DNA from: an uncultured Clostridia bacterium
GTDB taxonomy: Bacteria; Bacillota; Clostridia; Oscillospirales; CAG-272
Direction of reading: 5' to 3'
DNA: 6,371 nt
Assembly: GCA_946055715.1 (NCBI GenBank)
Contig: CAMGGT010000059.1
Location: forward strand, 1 to 6,371
The notes below the pieces were generated by a model. That model did no database searches, was not told where the DNA came from, and was given only the letters and a program-made list of their open reading frames with translations. Positions 1 through 6,317 of this stretch are shown here, piece by piece (position 1 is the stretch's first letter; every line of letters starts with the position of its first letter). The position numbers were made by a program, and so were the translations under genes.

Positions 1-835
1 GGGTGAAGGCCTGCGTGACCCCCATCCGTTCCGCTTCTGCCACAAAAGAACGGTATTCGGCCTCGCTCACCCGCCGGTTCAGCGGGGGCGGCATATGGGG
101 CATGGGGGTGTACTGGCTCATCAGCGACAGGCAGATCTGCCCACCGTATCGGCGGTGAAGATCATGCAGAATACGCTTTGCCTCAATGAGATGACCGGGC
201 AACAGCAACAGGCGAACAATGACGCCGCGCTTCATCATCCCTTCCCCGTCATACACGGGCGCGCCCGTCTGCTCGACCATGGCGTCCAGCGCAGCCCCGG
301 CCACGGAGGGATAGTCGGGTGCTGTGGAGTAGGCCTTGGCGGTTTTGGGGGAGAAATAGCGAAAATCAGAAAGGTAGATGTCAACGGTATCTCTCAATGT
401 CCTGACGGCTTCTGTTGTCTCATATCCGGACGTATTCCACACAAAAGGCGCAGAAACCCCCTGCTTTTTTGCCTCTGAAACTGACCGGATAATGTTTGGC
501 AAGAAGTGTGTACCGGTCACCAGGTTGATGTTGTGCGCGCCCGCATCCACAAGTGCGAAAAAGGTGCGCACAAGCTGTTTTTCGGTGATGACATGTCCTT
601 TCTTGCCCGTGGCAATGTCGCGGTTCTGGCAATAGACACACCCCAAGGGACAGCCGGAAAAGAACACCGTGCCCGACCCTCTCTTGCCGGAAAGCGGCGG
701 CTCTTCCCACATATGAAGGGATGCCCTGGCAACCGACAGCTCTGCCGTCATGCCGCAACGCCCCACCTGCCCCGCAAGACGGTTGACACCGCATGCCCGC
801 GGGCAAAGCGTGCAATGCTCATATGAAAGTGACAA
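1..835 (-). CDS. Radical SAM protein, PflX-like (COG1313), C-terminus outside window
   Basis: The frame encodes at least 278 residues and runs off the left edge. Family members are roughly 290-310 residues, so probably only the last few tens are missing. The N-terminus has a cysteine-rich module (C8, C11, C15 and C27, the first three in CTLCPRACG). Next comes the family block ASLHMWEEPPLSG and the radical SAM cluster motif CPLGCVYC (C62, C66, C69), which binds a 4Fe-4S cluster and S-adenosylmethionine. INLVTGTHFLP (about 103-113), WNTSGYE and SLMSQYTP are further marks of COG1313. Members are often called 'pyruvate formate-lyase activating enzyme-like', but the glycyl-radical partner and reaction are not established. 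The start is TTG at 835-833, preceded by AAAGGAG with a 7-nt gap. The nearby ATG at 839-837 is in another frame that stops early. The gene lies downstream of glmM on the same strand, behind a terminator. Family call is confident; function is open. Confidence 0.9.
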   Translation of the reverse strand, partial: MSLSYEHCTLCPRACGVNRLAGQVGRCGMTAELSVARASLHMWEEPPLSGKRGSGTVFFSGCPLGCVYCQNRDIATGKKGHVITEKQLVRTFFALVDAGAHNINLVTGTHFLPNIIRSVSEAKKQGVSAPFVWNTSGYETTEAVRTLRDTVDIYLSDFRYFSPKTAKAYSTAPDYPSVAGAALDAMVEQTGAPVYDGEGMMKRGVIVRLLLLPGHLIEAKRILHDLHRRYGGQICLSLMSQYTPMPHMPPPLNRRVSEAEYRSFVAEAERMGVTQAFT

Positions 836-842
836 GGCATAG

Positions 843-849
843 CTCCTTT
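843..849 (-). promoter_or_regulatory. Ribosome binding site fixing the TTG start of the radical SAM gene
   Basis: AAAGGAG on the minus strand lies 7 nt upstream of TTG (835-833). The TTG frame begins MSLSYEHCTLCPRACG and contains every family motif. The ATG that sits closer to the site (839-837) is out of frame and soon hits a stop. The start is therefore decided by this site together with the protein family. Confidence 0.75.
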
Positions 850-861
850 CTGAAAGTTCAA

Positions 862-906
862 AGAAACGAAAAGGCCGGCCGCCCGGTTCATGCGGGAACG
901 GCCGGT
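862..906 (-). terminator. Rho-independent terminator after glmM
   Basis: Read on the minus strand, CCGGCCG (905-899) pairs with CGGCCGG (881-875). Inside that, CCCG (896-893) pairs with CGGG (885-882), leaving a TT bulge on the 5' side. The stem is followed by CC and a T-rich tract, TTTTCGTTTCTTT. It begins about 60 nt beyond the glmM stop codon. The T tract ends only about 12 nt before the ribosome binding site of the radical SAM gene. Confidence 0.75.
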
Positions 907-918
907 CGGAAGCAGGCA

Positions 919-939
919 CCGCCGCCTCGTCTGCGGCGG
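919..939. repeat. Short perfect hairpin between glmM and its terminator
   Basis: CCGCCGC (919-925) and GCGGCGG (933-939) form a perfect 7-bp stem with a 7-nt loop. There is no T tract beside it on either strand, so it is not itself a terminator. It may stabilise the 3' end of the glmM transcript; that is inference. Confidence 0.45.
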
Positions 940-964
940 CAGATGCTACTCTTTGACAATACCA

Positions 965-2335
965 TCAGTGATACTTCTTTTCGATGACCGCCACCACGCT
1001 GTCCACCGCTTTGCGGCAGAGTTCGTCGGTCGAGGCCTCGGCCATCACGCGGATGAGGGGCTCTGTGCCGCTGGGACGAAGCAACAGCCGTCCATCCCCC
1101 GCCAGCATCTCTTCGGCGGCCTGTGCGGCGGCCTTCACATCCGGGTCGGAGAGTACCGCGGCCTTGTCTTTGACGCGGACATTTTTAAGCGTCTGCGGAT
1201 AGATGACCAGCCCTTCGGACAGCGCACTCATGGGCTTGCCGGCACGGAGCATGGCATCCGTCAGTTTGATGGCGGTGAGGATGCCGTCGCCCGTTGTGGC
1301 ATATTTGCTGATGATGATGTGGCCGGACTCTTCGCCGCCCACGCCATAGCCGTTGGCGGCCATGCATTCCCACACATATTTGTCACCCACGGACGTCTGC
1401 ACGCACTTCAGCCCTTCGCGCTCCAGCGCCCGCACAAGGCCGATGTTGGACATGACGGTGGCCACGACCGTGTCTGCCGGCAGGGTGCCGCGCTCGTGAT
1501 ACATGCGGCCGAGGATATAGAGGATATGGTCGCCCGTGACAACATCGCCGTTTTCGTCCACCGCAAGACAGCGGTCGGCATCTCCGTCAAAGGCAAAGCC
1601 CATGTCAAGGTGGCGTTCCCGCACCAGGTGGCGCAGGCCGTCAATATGGGTGGAACCGGCATCGCGGTTGATGTTGATGCCGTCGGGCTGTGCGTTGATG
1701 ACCGTGACCCGTGCGCCCAGTGCCTCAAACACCGCGCGGGCGATCATCCAGGAACTGCCGTTTGCGCAGTCCAGCCCGATGCGCAGATCCCGGAAAGAGC
1801 GCGAAGCGGTGGAAATGAGGTAGCCGATATAACGGTTGCGCCCCGACACATAGTCGACGATGCGCCCCACATCTTCGCCGGTGGCGGCTGGCAGGTCGGG
1901 GGCATCCACGCCCAGGGCTTTGAGGTCGCCGTCCAGGTAGGCCTCGCAAAGCTCGATGGTCTTTTCGTCCATCTTTTCGCCCTTGTAGTTGAGCAGTTTG
2001 ATGCCGTTGTCATAAAACGGGTTGTGAGAGGCAGAGATCATCACGCCGCAGTCAAAGTCATCCACGCGGGTGATGTAAGAGACGGAAGGCGTGGTGGTCA
2101 CATGCAGCAGATAAGCATCTGCGCCCGAAGCCGAAAGCCCCGCCATGACGGCATATTCCAGCATATAGGAAGAACGGCGGGGGTCTTTGCCCACCACGAT
2201 CCGCGGATGCTCGTCAGAGCGCTTGCCCTGCTTATAATACCAGCCCAAAAACCGGCCGATGCTGTATGCATGCATGGAGGTGAGGTCTACGTTGGCTTCC
2301 CCGCGGAAGCCGTCGGTTCCGAAATACTTGCTCAT
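965..2335 (-). CDS. glmM: Phosphoglucosamine mutase GlmM
   Basis: This cytosolic enzyme converts glucosamine-6-phosphate to glucosamine-1-phosphate, the step between GlmS and GlmU on the way to UDP-GlcNAc for peptidoglycan. At 456 residues it is close to the family's usual 445-450. All four alpha-D-phosphohexomutase signatures are present. The N-terminus has FGTDGFRG (5-12). The phosphoserine loop is SASHNP (101-106), with S103 the predicted phosphorylated residue. The Mg-binding loop is DGDADR (250-255). The sugar-binding loop is GEESGH (334-339), and the C-terminal phosphate-binding loop is RPSGTE (420-425). The FGTDG start and the MSNIGL...VGDKYV stretch (295-321) favour GlmM over phosphomannomutase or phosphoglucomutase. 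ATG at 2335 has GAGGAG 6 nt upstream. It sits 110 nt downstream of glyQS with its own weak promoter candidate, and a terminator follows it. Confidence 0.96.
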   Translation of the reverse strand: MSKYFGTDGFRGEANVDLTSMHAYSIGRFLGWYYKQGKRSDEHPRIVVGKDPRRSSYMLEYAVMAGLSASGADAYLLHVTTTPSVSYITRVDDFDCGVMISASHNPFYDNGIKLLNYKGEKMDEKTIELCEAYLDGDLKALGVDAPDLPAATGEDVGRIVDYVSGRNRYIGYLISTASRSFRDLRIGLDCANGSSWMIARAVFEALGARVTVINAQPDGININRDAGSTHIDGLRHLVRERHLDMGFAFDGDADRCLAVDENGDVVTGDHILYILGRMYHERGTLPADTVVATVMSNIGLVRALEREGLKCVQTSVGDKYVWECMAANGYGVGGEESGHIIISKYATTGDGILTAIKLTDAMLRAGKPMSALSEGLVIYPQTLKNVRVKDKAAVLSDPDVKAAAQAAEEMLAGDGRLLLRPSGTEPLIRVMAEASTDELCRKAVDSVVAVIEKKYH

Positions 2336-2359
2336 ATACTGCTCCTCTTTTGATTTTGC

Positions 2360-2388
2360 ATTTTACTGTCGGGGCGCGCCTGTGTCCC
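2360..2388 (-). promoter_or_regulatory. Possible sigma-A promoter for glmM
   Basis: On the minus strand, GGGACA (2388-2383, four of six matches to TTGACA) is followed after exactly 17 bp by TAAAAT (2365-2360, five of six matches to TATAAT). Transcription would start around 2353, giving a short leader of about 18 nt that contains the GAGGAG site. The -35 box is weak, so glmM may also or mainly be read from upstream. Confidence 0.35.
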
Positions 2389-2397
2389 GGATGGCTT

Positions 2398-2421
2398 CGG
2401 CCTTGCCCTGCGGCACGGCCG
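2398..2421. repeat. Hairpin between glyQS and glmM
   Basis: CGGCC (2398-2402) pairs with GGCCG (2417-2421), and TGCC (2404-2407) pairs with GGCA (2412-2415). One internal mismatch (T2403 against C2416) separates them and the loop is 4 nt. On the minus strand, the direction of transcription, no T tract follows, so this is at best a weak or factor-dependent end of glyQS or an mRNA-stabilising stem. Confidence 0.4.
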
Positions 2422-2445
2422 GAAAGGTCGTTTTTGCTTGTGCGG

Positions 2446-3849
2446 TCAGAAGGCAATGCGCTCTTCGATATAGGCGCGCACTTCCGTCATGGGGATGCGC
2501 ACCTGCTGCATGCTGTCGCGCTCGCGCACGGTCACACAGCCGTCGGTTTCGGAGTCGAAGTCATAGGTCACGCAGAAGGGCGTGCCGATCTCGTCCTCGC
2601 GGCGATAGCGTTTGCCGATGGAACCGGCATCGTCATAGTCCACGGCAAAATAGCGCACCAGCTCGTCATACAGTTTGCCCGCCGGCTCTGCCAGCTTCTT
2701 GGAGAGAGGCAGCACCGCGGCCTTGAAGGGAGCCAGGGCGGGATGCAGATGCAGCACCACGCGCACATCGTTCTTTTCTGCATCCACCACTTCCTCGTCG
2801 TAGGCATCGCACAGAACGGAAAGCACGGTGCGTTCCACGCCCAGACTCGGCTCGATGACATAGGGGATGATATGCTCGTTTGTCTCCTGGTCAAAGTAGG
2901 TCAGGTCCTTGCCGGAGGTGTTCTGGTGTTGGGTGAGGTCATAGTCGGTGCGGTCTGCCACGCCCCACAGCTCGCCCCATCCGAAGGGGAACAAGAATTC
3001 AAAGTCGGTGGTGGCTTTGGAGTAGAAGCAAAGCTCCTCGGGGTCGTGGTCGCGCAGGCGGATGTTCTCGTCCCGCAGGCCGATGGACAGCAGCCACTTG
3101 TGGCAGAAGTCACGCCAGTAGGCAAACCACTCCAGGTCCGTCCCGGGACGGCAGAAGAACTCCAGTTCCATCTGCTCAAATTCGCGCACACGGAAGATGA
3201 AGTTGCCGGGGGTGATCTCGTTGCGGAAGGATTTGCCGATCTGCCCGATGCCAAACGGCAGCTTGCGGCGGGTGGCGCGCTGGACATTCACAAAGTTGGT
3301 GAAGATGCCCTGCGCCGTCTCGGGGCGCAGATACACGGTGTTTTTGGCGTCTTCCGTCACGCCCTGGAAGGTCTTGAACATCAGGTTGAACTGGCGGATG
3401 TCGGTAAAGTTGTGCTTGCCGCAGGTGGGACAGGGGATGCCCTTCTCTTCCACAAACTCTTTCATTTCTGCCTGCGAGAAGGCATCAATGGGCTTGGGCA
3501 GAGCGGTGCCCGTCTCGGCGCACCAGTCTTCGATCAGCTTGTCGGCACGGAAGCGCTCATGGCACTCGCGGCAGTCCATCAGCGGGTCGGAAAATCCGGC
3601 CAGATGGCCGCTGGCCACCCATGTCTGCGGATTCATCAGAATGGCGGCGTCCAGGCCGACATTATAGCGGTTTTCCTGCACAAACTTCTTCCACCAGGCG
3701 CGTTTGACGTTGTTTTTCAGTTCCACGCCCAAGGGGCCGTAGTCCCAGGTGTTGGCCAGCCCGCCGTAGATCTCCGAGCCGGGGAAAATGAAGCCACGCC
3801 CTTTGCAGAGGGCAACGATCTTGTCCATGGTCTTTTCTGTGTTTTTCAT
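2446..3849 (-). CDS. glyQS: Glycyl-tRNA synthetase, single-chain alpha2 type (class II)
   Basis: This enzyme charges tRNA-Gly with glycine in the cytosol. It is the homodimeric form (also annotated glyS), unrelated in architecture to the alpha2beta2 GlyQ/GlyS enzyme. From the chosen start it has 467 residues, normal for this form. The N-terminus has [20 protein letters not shown] (22-41). A zinc-finger-like insertion has C93/C96 and C140/C143. Class II motif 2 is FRNEITP (208-214), followed by [11 protein letters not shown]. Motif 3 is [14 protein letters not shown] (333-346). The anticodon-binding domain runs from about 362 ([15 protein letters not shown]) to the C-terminus, with [20 protein letters not shown]. 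Two in-frame ATGs are possible. The second (3849) is preferred because AAGGGAG lies 6 nt upstream of it, while the first (3855) directly abuts that site. It follows mtaB by 106 nt; no T-box is visible in that gap. Confidence 0.97.
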   Translation of the reverse strand: MKNTEKTMDKIVALCKGRGFIFPGSEIYGGLANTWDYGPLGVELKNNVKRAWWKKFVQENRYNVGLDAAILMNPQTWVASGHLAGFSDPLMDCRECHERFRADKLIEDWCAETGTALPKPIDAFSQAEMKEFVEEKGIPCPTCGKHNFTDIRQFNLMFKTFQGVTEDAKNTVYLRPETAQGIFTNFVNVQRATRRKLPFGIGQIGKSFRNEITPGNFIFRVREFEQMELEFFCRPGTDLEWFAYWRDFCHKWLLSIGLRDENIRLRDHDPEELCFYSKATTDFEFLFPFGWGELWGVADRTDYDLTQHQNTSGKDLTYFDQETNEHIIPYVIEPSLGVERTVLSVLCDAYDEEVVDAEKNDVRVVLHLHPALAPFKAAVLPLSKKLAEPAGKLYDELVRYFAVDYDDAGSIGKRYRREDEIGTPFCVTYDFDSETDGCVTVRERDSMQQVRIPMTEVRAYIEERIAF

Positions 3850-3955
3850 GTGCATCTCCCTTGATCATAGCAATGTCTTTTGGTTTTTTGAGGTGTGAAT
3901 GTGTGGATGTATTGCGGCTTTTCTATCCCTGCCGCACAGCGGTTTCGACGGGCGA
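3850..3955 (-). promoter_or_regulatory. mtaB-glyQS spacer with competing short stems
   Basis: The spacer holds the glyQS ribosome binding site (AAGGGAG, 3862-3856), which selects the ATG at 3849. Upstream of that, GCGGC (3935-3931 on the minus strand) can pair with GCCGC (3918-3914), or its GCGG can pair instead with CCGC (3942-3939). Neither stem is followed by a T tract, and no good -35/-10 pair is seen. Read-through from mtaB is the simplest reading. Confidence 0.3.
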
Positions 3956-5341
3956 TCAGGCGTCTGTCAGCATGCCCGAAATGCCGTCATCGTCAAAAGA
4001 GAGGGGGCGAACGAACCGCAGCTGCGCGTGCAGGTCTTCTGCCGAAGCCACGCGCACGGGCAGATAGTTGTCTCCGTGGCCGAACCACACGCCGTCGCGG
4101 CAGGTCTCAAACAGAACGGGAATGGGCACCGCCTCCCGCACACAAGCGCGATAAATATCCGCCTGAATGTCTGCGCGCAGGGCTTCAAGCCGCTGACTGC
4201 GGCGATGGCCGACCTCCGACGGCACACGGTCGGGGAAGGTGGCAGCGGGCGTGCCGGGGCGCGGCGAGTAGACAAAAATGTGCATATCCATAAACCGCGC
4301 TTGCTCCAGAAACGCCACCGTCTCTCTGAACAGCGCGTCCGTCTCCCCCGGGAAGCCCACCATCACATCACAGGTGAACTGCACGCGGGGCACAAGCTGC
4401 CGCATGCGTTGCATGCCTGCCAGCACATCCGCTGTGTTGTAGCGGCGGCGCATGGCGTGCAGGATCGTGTCGCTGCCGCTCTGTATCGAGAGGTGCAGGT
4501 GCGGCACGACAGAAGGCAGCGCGGCCAGGCGGGGCAGAAAGTCACCCCGCAACAGCTCGGGCGTCAGCGACCCCAGGCGAAAACGGACACCGTGGCAGTC
4601 GCGGTCAAGCTGTTCCAGCAGGTCGATCAGCGAAAGGCGGCCGAGGTCCCGCCCCCATGAGGCGATCTCGATGCCTGTCAGCACCACCTCGCGCGTGCCG
4701 CCCGCGGCCAGGCATCTGACCTCTTCCAGCACAGCCATTGCGGGGCGGGAGCGAACCGGGCCGCGCGCGCCGGGGATGGCGCAGTAGGTACAGCGGCAGT
4801 CACAGCCGTCTTCAATTTTGACATAGGCGCGGGTGCGCGGCGCTTTTCTGACGGACATCGGCTCAAAGGTGGCAGCGGCAAGGTCGGTCACATGGCATTC
4901 GGCTGTCTGTGGAGGTTCTGCGCATATTTGCGCGGGGGTTTCGGCATTATCTTCGGAATTGCAAACAATTGTTTGCCCCGAATCGGTTTGTTGTTTGGTC
5001 AATAGGCGCAATGCTTCGGCGGGAAGGGTCATTTTATTGTCGGTGCCGATGACATAAGTCACACCCGGGATGTGAGAAATTGCCTCCGGGTCATTTTGGG
5101 CAGAACAGCCCATCACCATCACCACCGCATGCGGGTTGGTGTGAATGGCACGGCGCACAAACTGGCGCGACTTGCGGTCGGATTCTGCGGTGACGGTGCA
5201 GGTGTTGATGACATACACGTCGCACACCTCGGAAAACGGCAGGACCGAGAAACCAAGCCGTTCAAACCCTTCGGCCACGGCTTCCGTCTCATACTGGGAG
5301 ACCTTGCAGCCGAGGGTACACAGCCCGACCCGATAACCCAT
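3956..5341 (-). CDS. mtaB: tRNA t6A37 methylthiotransferase MtaB
   Basis: The protein adds a methylthio group to t6A37 of ANN-decoding tRNAs, giving ms2t6A, with two 4Fe-4S clusters. It has 461 residues from the chosen start. The N-terminal MTTase domain (about 1-110) has the three auxiliary-cluster cysteines C12 (TLGCK), C48 (NTCTV) and C79 (MGCSAQ). A variable linker (about 112-165) leads to the radical SAM core with C180, C184 and C187 (GCDCRCTYCAIPGARG), then LTGIEIASWG, HLHLSIQSGS and DVMVGFPGET. A short TRAM-like tail follows (about 400-445). The TLGCK and GCDCRCTYC style fits MtaB better than MiaB or RimO, though the subfamily is judged by eye. An in-frame ATG lies five codons upstream (5356), but GGAGGAG is 6 nt before the ATG at 5341, so that start is preferred. 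It is the first gene of the minus-strand run, 106 nt before glyQS. Confidence 0.94.
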   Translation of the reverse strand: MGYRVGLCTLGCKVSQYETEAVAEGFERLGFSVLPFSEVCDVYVINTCTVTAESDRKSRQFVRRAIHTNPHAVVMVMGCSAQNDPEAISHIPGVTYVIGTDNKMTLPAEALRLLTKQQTDSGQTIVCNSEDNAETPAQICAEPPQTAECHVTDLAAATFEPMSVRKAPRTRAYVKIEDGCDCRCTYCAIPGARGPVRSRPAMAVLEEVRCLAAGGTREVVLTGIEIASWGRDLGRLSLIDLLEQLDRDCHGVRFRLGSLTPELLRGDFLPRLAALPSVVPHLHLSIQSGSDTILHAMRRRYNTADVLAGMQRMRQLVPRVQFTCDVMVGFPGETDALFRETVAFLEQARFMDMHIFVYSPRPGTPAATFPDRVPSEVGHRRSQRLEALRADIQADIYRACVREAVPIPVLFETCRDGVWFGHGDNYLPVRVASAEDLHAQLRFVRPLSFDDDGISGMLTDA

Positions 5342-5347
5342 ATCCGT

Positions 5348-5354
5348 CTCCTCC
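5348..5354 (-). promoter_or_regulatory. Ribosome binding site choosing the mtaB start
   Basis: GGAGGAG lies 6 nt upstream of the ATG at 5341-5339. It overlaps the first codons of the longer reading that starts at 5356. That upstream ATG has only AGGAAG directly against it. The short form is therefore more likely. Confidence 0.7.
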
Positions 5355-5425
5355 ATCTTCCTGTTCGTTTCTGCCGTCCGCTACCATCTGCGCACCGTTC
5401 GCTCAATTTGGCATTAGATATGTAA

Positions 5426-5510
5426 GCGGCGGGAGCAAGCCCCCGCACCACCTTCATCCCAAAAAATCGGTCTTCTCCGTAACCTTGACGGGGGCGTTTC
5501 TCCCGCCGCC
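5426..5510. repeat. Inverted pair of REP-like hairpins (BIME-like) in the mtaB leader
   Basis: The ends are a perfect 10-bp inverted repeat, GCGGCGGGAG (5426-5435) and CTCCCGCCGC (5500-5509). Each end is also a hairpin of its own. At the left, GCGGG (5429-5433) pairs with CCCGC (5442-5446); read on the minus strand its loop is GGCTTGCT, the same loop as in the GTAG hairpins at 5771 and 6149. At the right, CGGG and CCCG flank a loop beginning GGCG and ending TTTCT. Two hairpins facing each other around an about 50-bp core are the layout of bacterial interspersed mosaic elements. It lies between the predicted promoter and the mtaB start, so it would be transcribed. Confidence 0.55.
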
Positions 5511-5552
5511 GACCCAAAAGAGTATGACCCAATCCGGTCGGAATACTTTATT

Positions 5553-5581
5553 ATTCTACCACACGATTCCCCTTTTGTAAA
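5553..5581 (-). promoter_or_regulatory. Sigma-A promoter for mtaB
   Basis: On the minus strand, TTTACA (5581-5576) and TAGAAT (5558-5553) each match five of six consensus bases and are spaced by exactly 17 bp. The surrounding stretch is much more AT-rich than the genes. Transcription would begin near 5546, leaving a leader of about 205 nt before the mtaB ATG at 5341. The next genes may be read from the same start. Confidence 0.6.
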
Positions 5582-5770
5582 TAGATGAAGGTAATATTTT
5601 CGGGCGTTCGCAACGCTCAATTCACTGGCTTCCCCGGTGAGAGGCGAAGGAGACGATGCGGGTGAGGCCTTTTTGAAAAAAGGCCCTCCCCCACACCCCC
5701 TCTCAAAAACTTCACGTGAAGAGGATTGATGAATGGATCCCGGCAAAAACCTTGGCATTGCAATTTCGTG
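5582..5770. other. Non-coding stretch with two hairpins
   Basis: No credible gene is seen. GCGTT (5604-5608) and AACGC (5612-5616) form a small stem. GGCCTTTT (5666-5673) and AAAAGGCC (5678-5685) form a perfect 8-bp stem with loop TGAA. Neither is followed by a T tract. A minus-strand frame is open across this stretch, but it runs straight through the mtaB promoter and the REP pair, which argues against a real gene. Confidence 0.4.
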
Positions 5771-5962
5771 GTAGGGGAGGGGCTTGCTCCTCCCGAATAT
5801 TTGGTTCAATTAAACCCCTGCCGTGAGGTGATGAAAGAACAATTACGGTTGTTAAAAAACGAATCCCCGCGTGGACCTGCCCAAGATTTCATCATCATAC
5901 CGAATCATATACACGCATACAAAGGCAAGGCAAGCCGGCGGGCATTTTTCAACATAACCTAA
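5726..5962 (+). pseudogene. REP-associated tyrosine transposase (RAYT, Y1/IS200-like) fragment 1
   Basis: The open frame (78 codons from a TTG) contains VVGEGLAPPEYLVQLNPC followed by a helix-like KEQLRLLKNE and then DFIIIPNHIHA. The last piece is the HUH motif of Y1 transposases (family form MPNHIH); the two histidine codons start at 5906 and 5912. In intact RAYTs of about 150-250 residues this motif sits in the first part of the catalytic domain, and the catalytic tyrosine comes later. Here the likeness ends soon after HIHA, and the usual N-terminal YFVT-type segment is missing, so no catalytic Tyr is present. The piece is therefore a broken remnant. The assignment rests on the HUH motif, the matching second copy at 6149 and the REP hairpins around it; I could not search a database. 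Confidence 0.6.
5771..5794 (+). repeat. REP-like hairpin with GTAG foot, copy 1
   Basis: GTAG (5771-5774) directly abuts the stem GGGAGG (5775-5780) and CCTCCC (5789-5794), with loop GGCTTGCT. A GTAG-type tetranucleotide at the 5' foot of a palindrome is the known mark of REP sequences recognised by RAYT transposases. The hairpin is read in frame within the transposase fragment as VGEGLAPP. Confidence 0.6.
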
Positions 5963-5968
5963 AACAAC

Positions 5969-6104
5969 TATTCACTTCGCCGTCAGGCGAAATATCACAC
6001 CGAAGGTATATCACTTGCCGCTTGCGGCAAATATCACTCGCCGAAGGCGAATATCACTGCGCGACTGCCGCGGGCAGTTGCGCCCCGGGGGACCACGAAG
6101 TGGT
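5969..6104. repeat. Array of hairpins separated by ATATCAC
   Basis: Four exact ATATCAC heptamers start at 5992, 6008, 6031 and 6051, with a degenerate one (TATTCAC) at 5969. Between them sit different short palindromes: TTCGCC/GGCGAA (5976-5991), ACC/GGT (5999-6007), TTGCCGC/GCGGCAA (6015-6030) and TCGCC/GGCGA (6038-6050). An 11-bp stem with one G-T pair (6059-6083, around ACTGCC/GGCAGT) and ACCAC/GTGGT (6092-6104) follow. The stems differ in sequence but both arms change together, so the fold is what is kept. Three of the loops are GAA. Purpose unknown. Confidence 0.65.
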
Positions 6105-6148
6105 GGAAGGAGCCCGCGGGACGAATAGCCGAAGTAGCCGATTCCACG

Positions 6149-6172
6149 GTAGGGGAGGGGCTTGCTCCTCCC
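6149..6172 (+). repeat. REP-like hairpin with GTAG foot, copy 2
   Basis: It is identical to the hairpin at 5771: GTAG (6149-6152), stem GGGAGG (6153-6158) with CCTCCC (6167-6172), loop GGCTTGCT. It again forms the VGEGLAPP codons at the head of the transposase fragment. Confidence 0.6.
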
Positions 6173-6309
6173 GAATATTCGGTTAAATGAAAACCCTGCG
6201 GTGAGGCCGCCAAAGAACAATTACAGCTGATCAAAACACGATTTCCGCGTGTAACTGTTGAAGATTTTAAATGATGCCGGACCATATACGCACGAGGATA
6301 TTCTTTCAT
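6149..6309 (+). pseudogene. RAYT transposase fragment 2, with stops and a frameshift
   Basis: The translation aligns with fragment 1: VGEGLAPPEYSVK, stop, KPCGEAAKEQLQLIKTRFPRVTVEDF, then a second stop after K. The HUH region survives only in a shifted frame as MMPDHIRTR (compare MPDHIH), so an indel broke the frame just before it and the second histidine is now Arg. Its first 32 bases (6148-6179) are identical to 5770-5801. The next 88 bases match at about 72% by hand count. Fragment 2 keeps a more family-like sequence (KTRFPRVTVEDF) than fragment 1, so the two are probably old relatives rather than a recent tandem duplication. It is clearly non-functional. Confidence 0.6.
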
Positions 6310-6317
6310 GAAAAGGC

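Noticed and set aside
420..815. Minus-strand open frame of 131 codons within the radical SAM gene
   Set aside because: It is a different frame over the same DNA. The TTG-started frame contains CPLGCVYC and all COG1313 blocks, so this one is a shadow.
890..3864. Two long plus-strand open frames (890-2353 and 2350-3864) that overlap by ATGA like a translationally coupled pair
   Set aside because: They lie exactly antisense to glmM and glyQS, which have full sets of family motifs. GC-rich third positions keep the opposite frame open. The translations are rich in His, Ala and Gly and match no family I know.
3864..3872. Extended -10 box (TGC TATGAT) just before glyQS
   Set aside because: Transcription would start inside the ribosome binding site, and there is no -35 box at the right distance.
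3850..3955. Possible T-box leader for glycyl-tRNA synthetase
   Set aside because: The gap is only 106 nt. It lacks a T-box core, a specifier stem and a terminator.
3899..4660. Plus-strand open frame of 253 codons
   Set aside because: It is a shadow of mtaB, with no family motif and no ribosome binding site that I could recognise.
5461..5488. Minus-strand terminator ending in TTTTTT within the mtaB leader
   Set aside because: The stem just before the T run is only 3-4 bp with a wobble. It is too weak to call without expression data.
5414..5809. Minus-strand open frame of 131 codons upstream of mtaB
   Set aside because: It runs through the predicted promoter and the REP pair, reads the antisense of transposase fragment 1, and shows no domain. 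It is best seen as repeat-derived spurious coding.
5992..6057. CRISPR array
   Set aside because: The repeat is only 7 nt, the spacers are 9-16 nt palindromes, and no cas gene is nearby.
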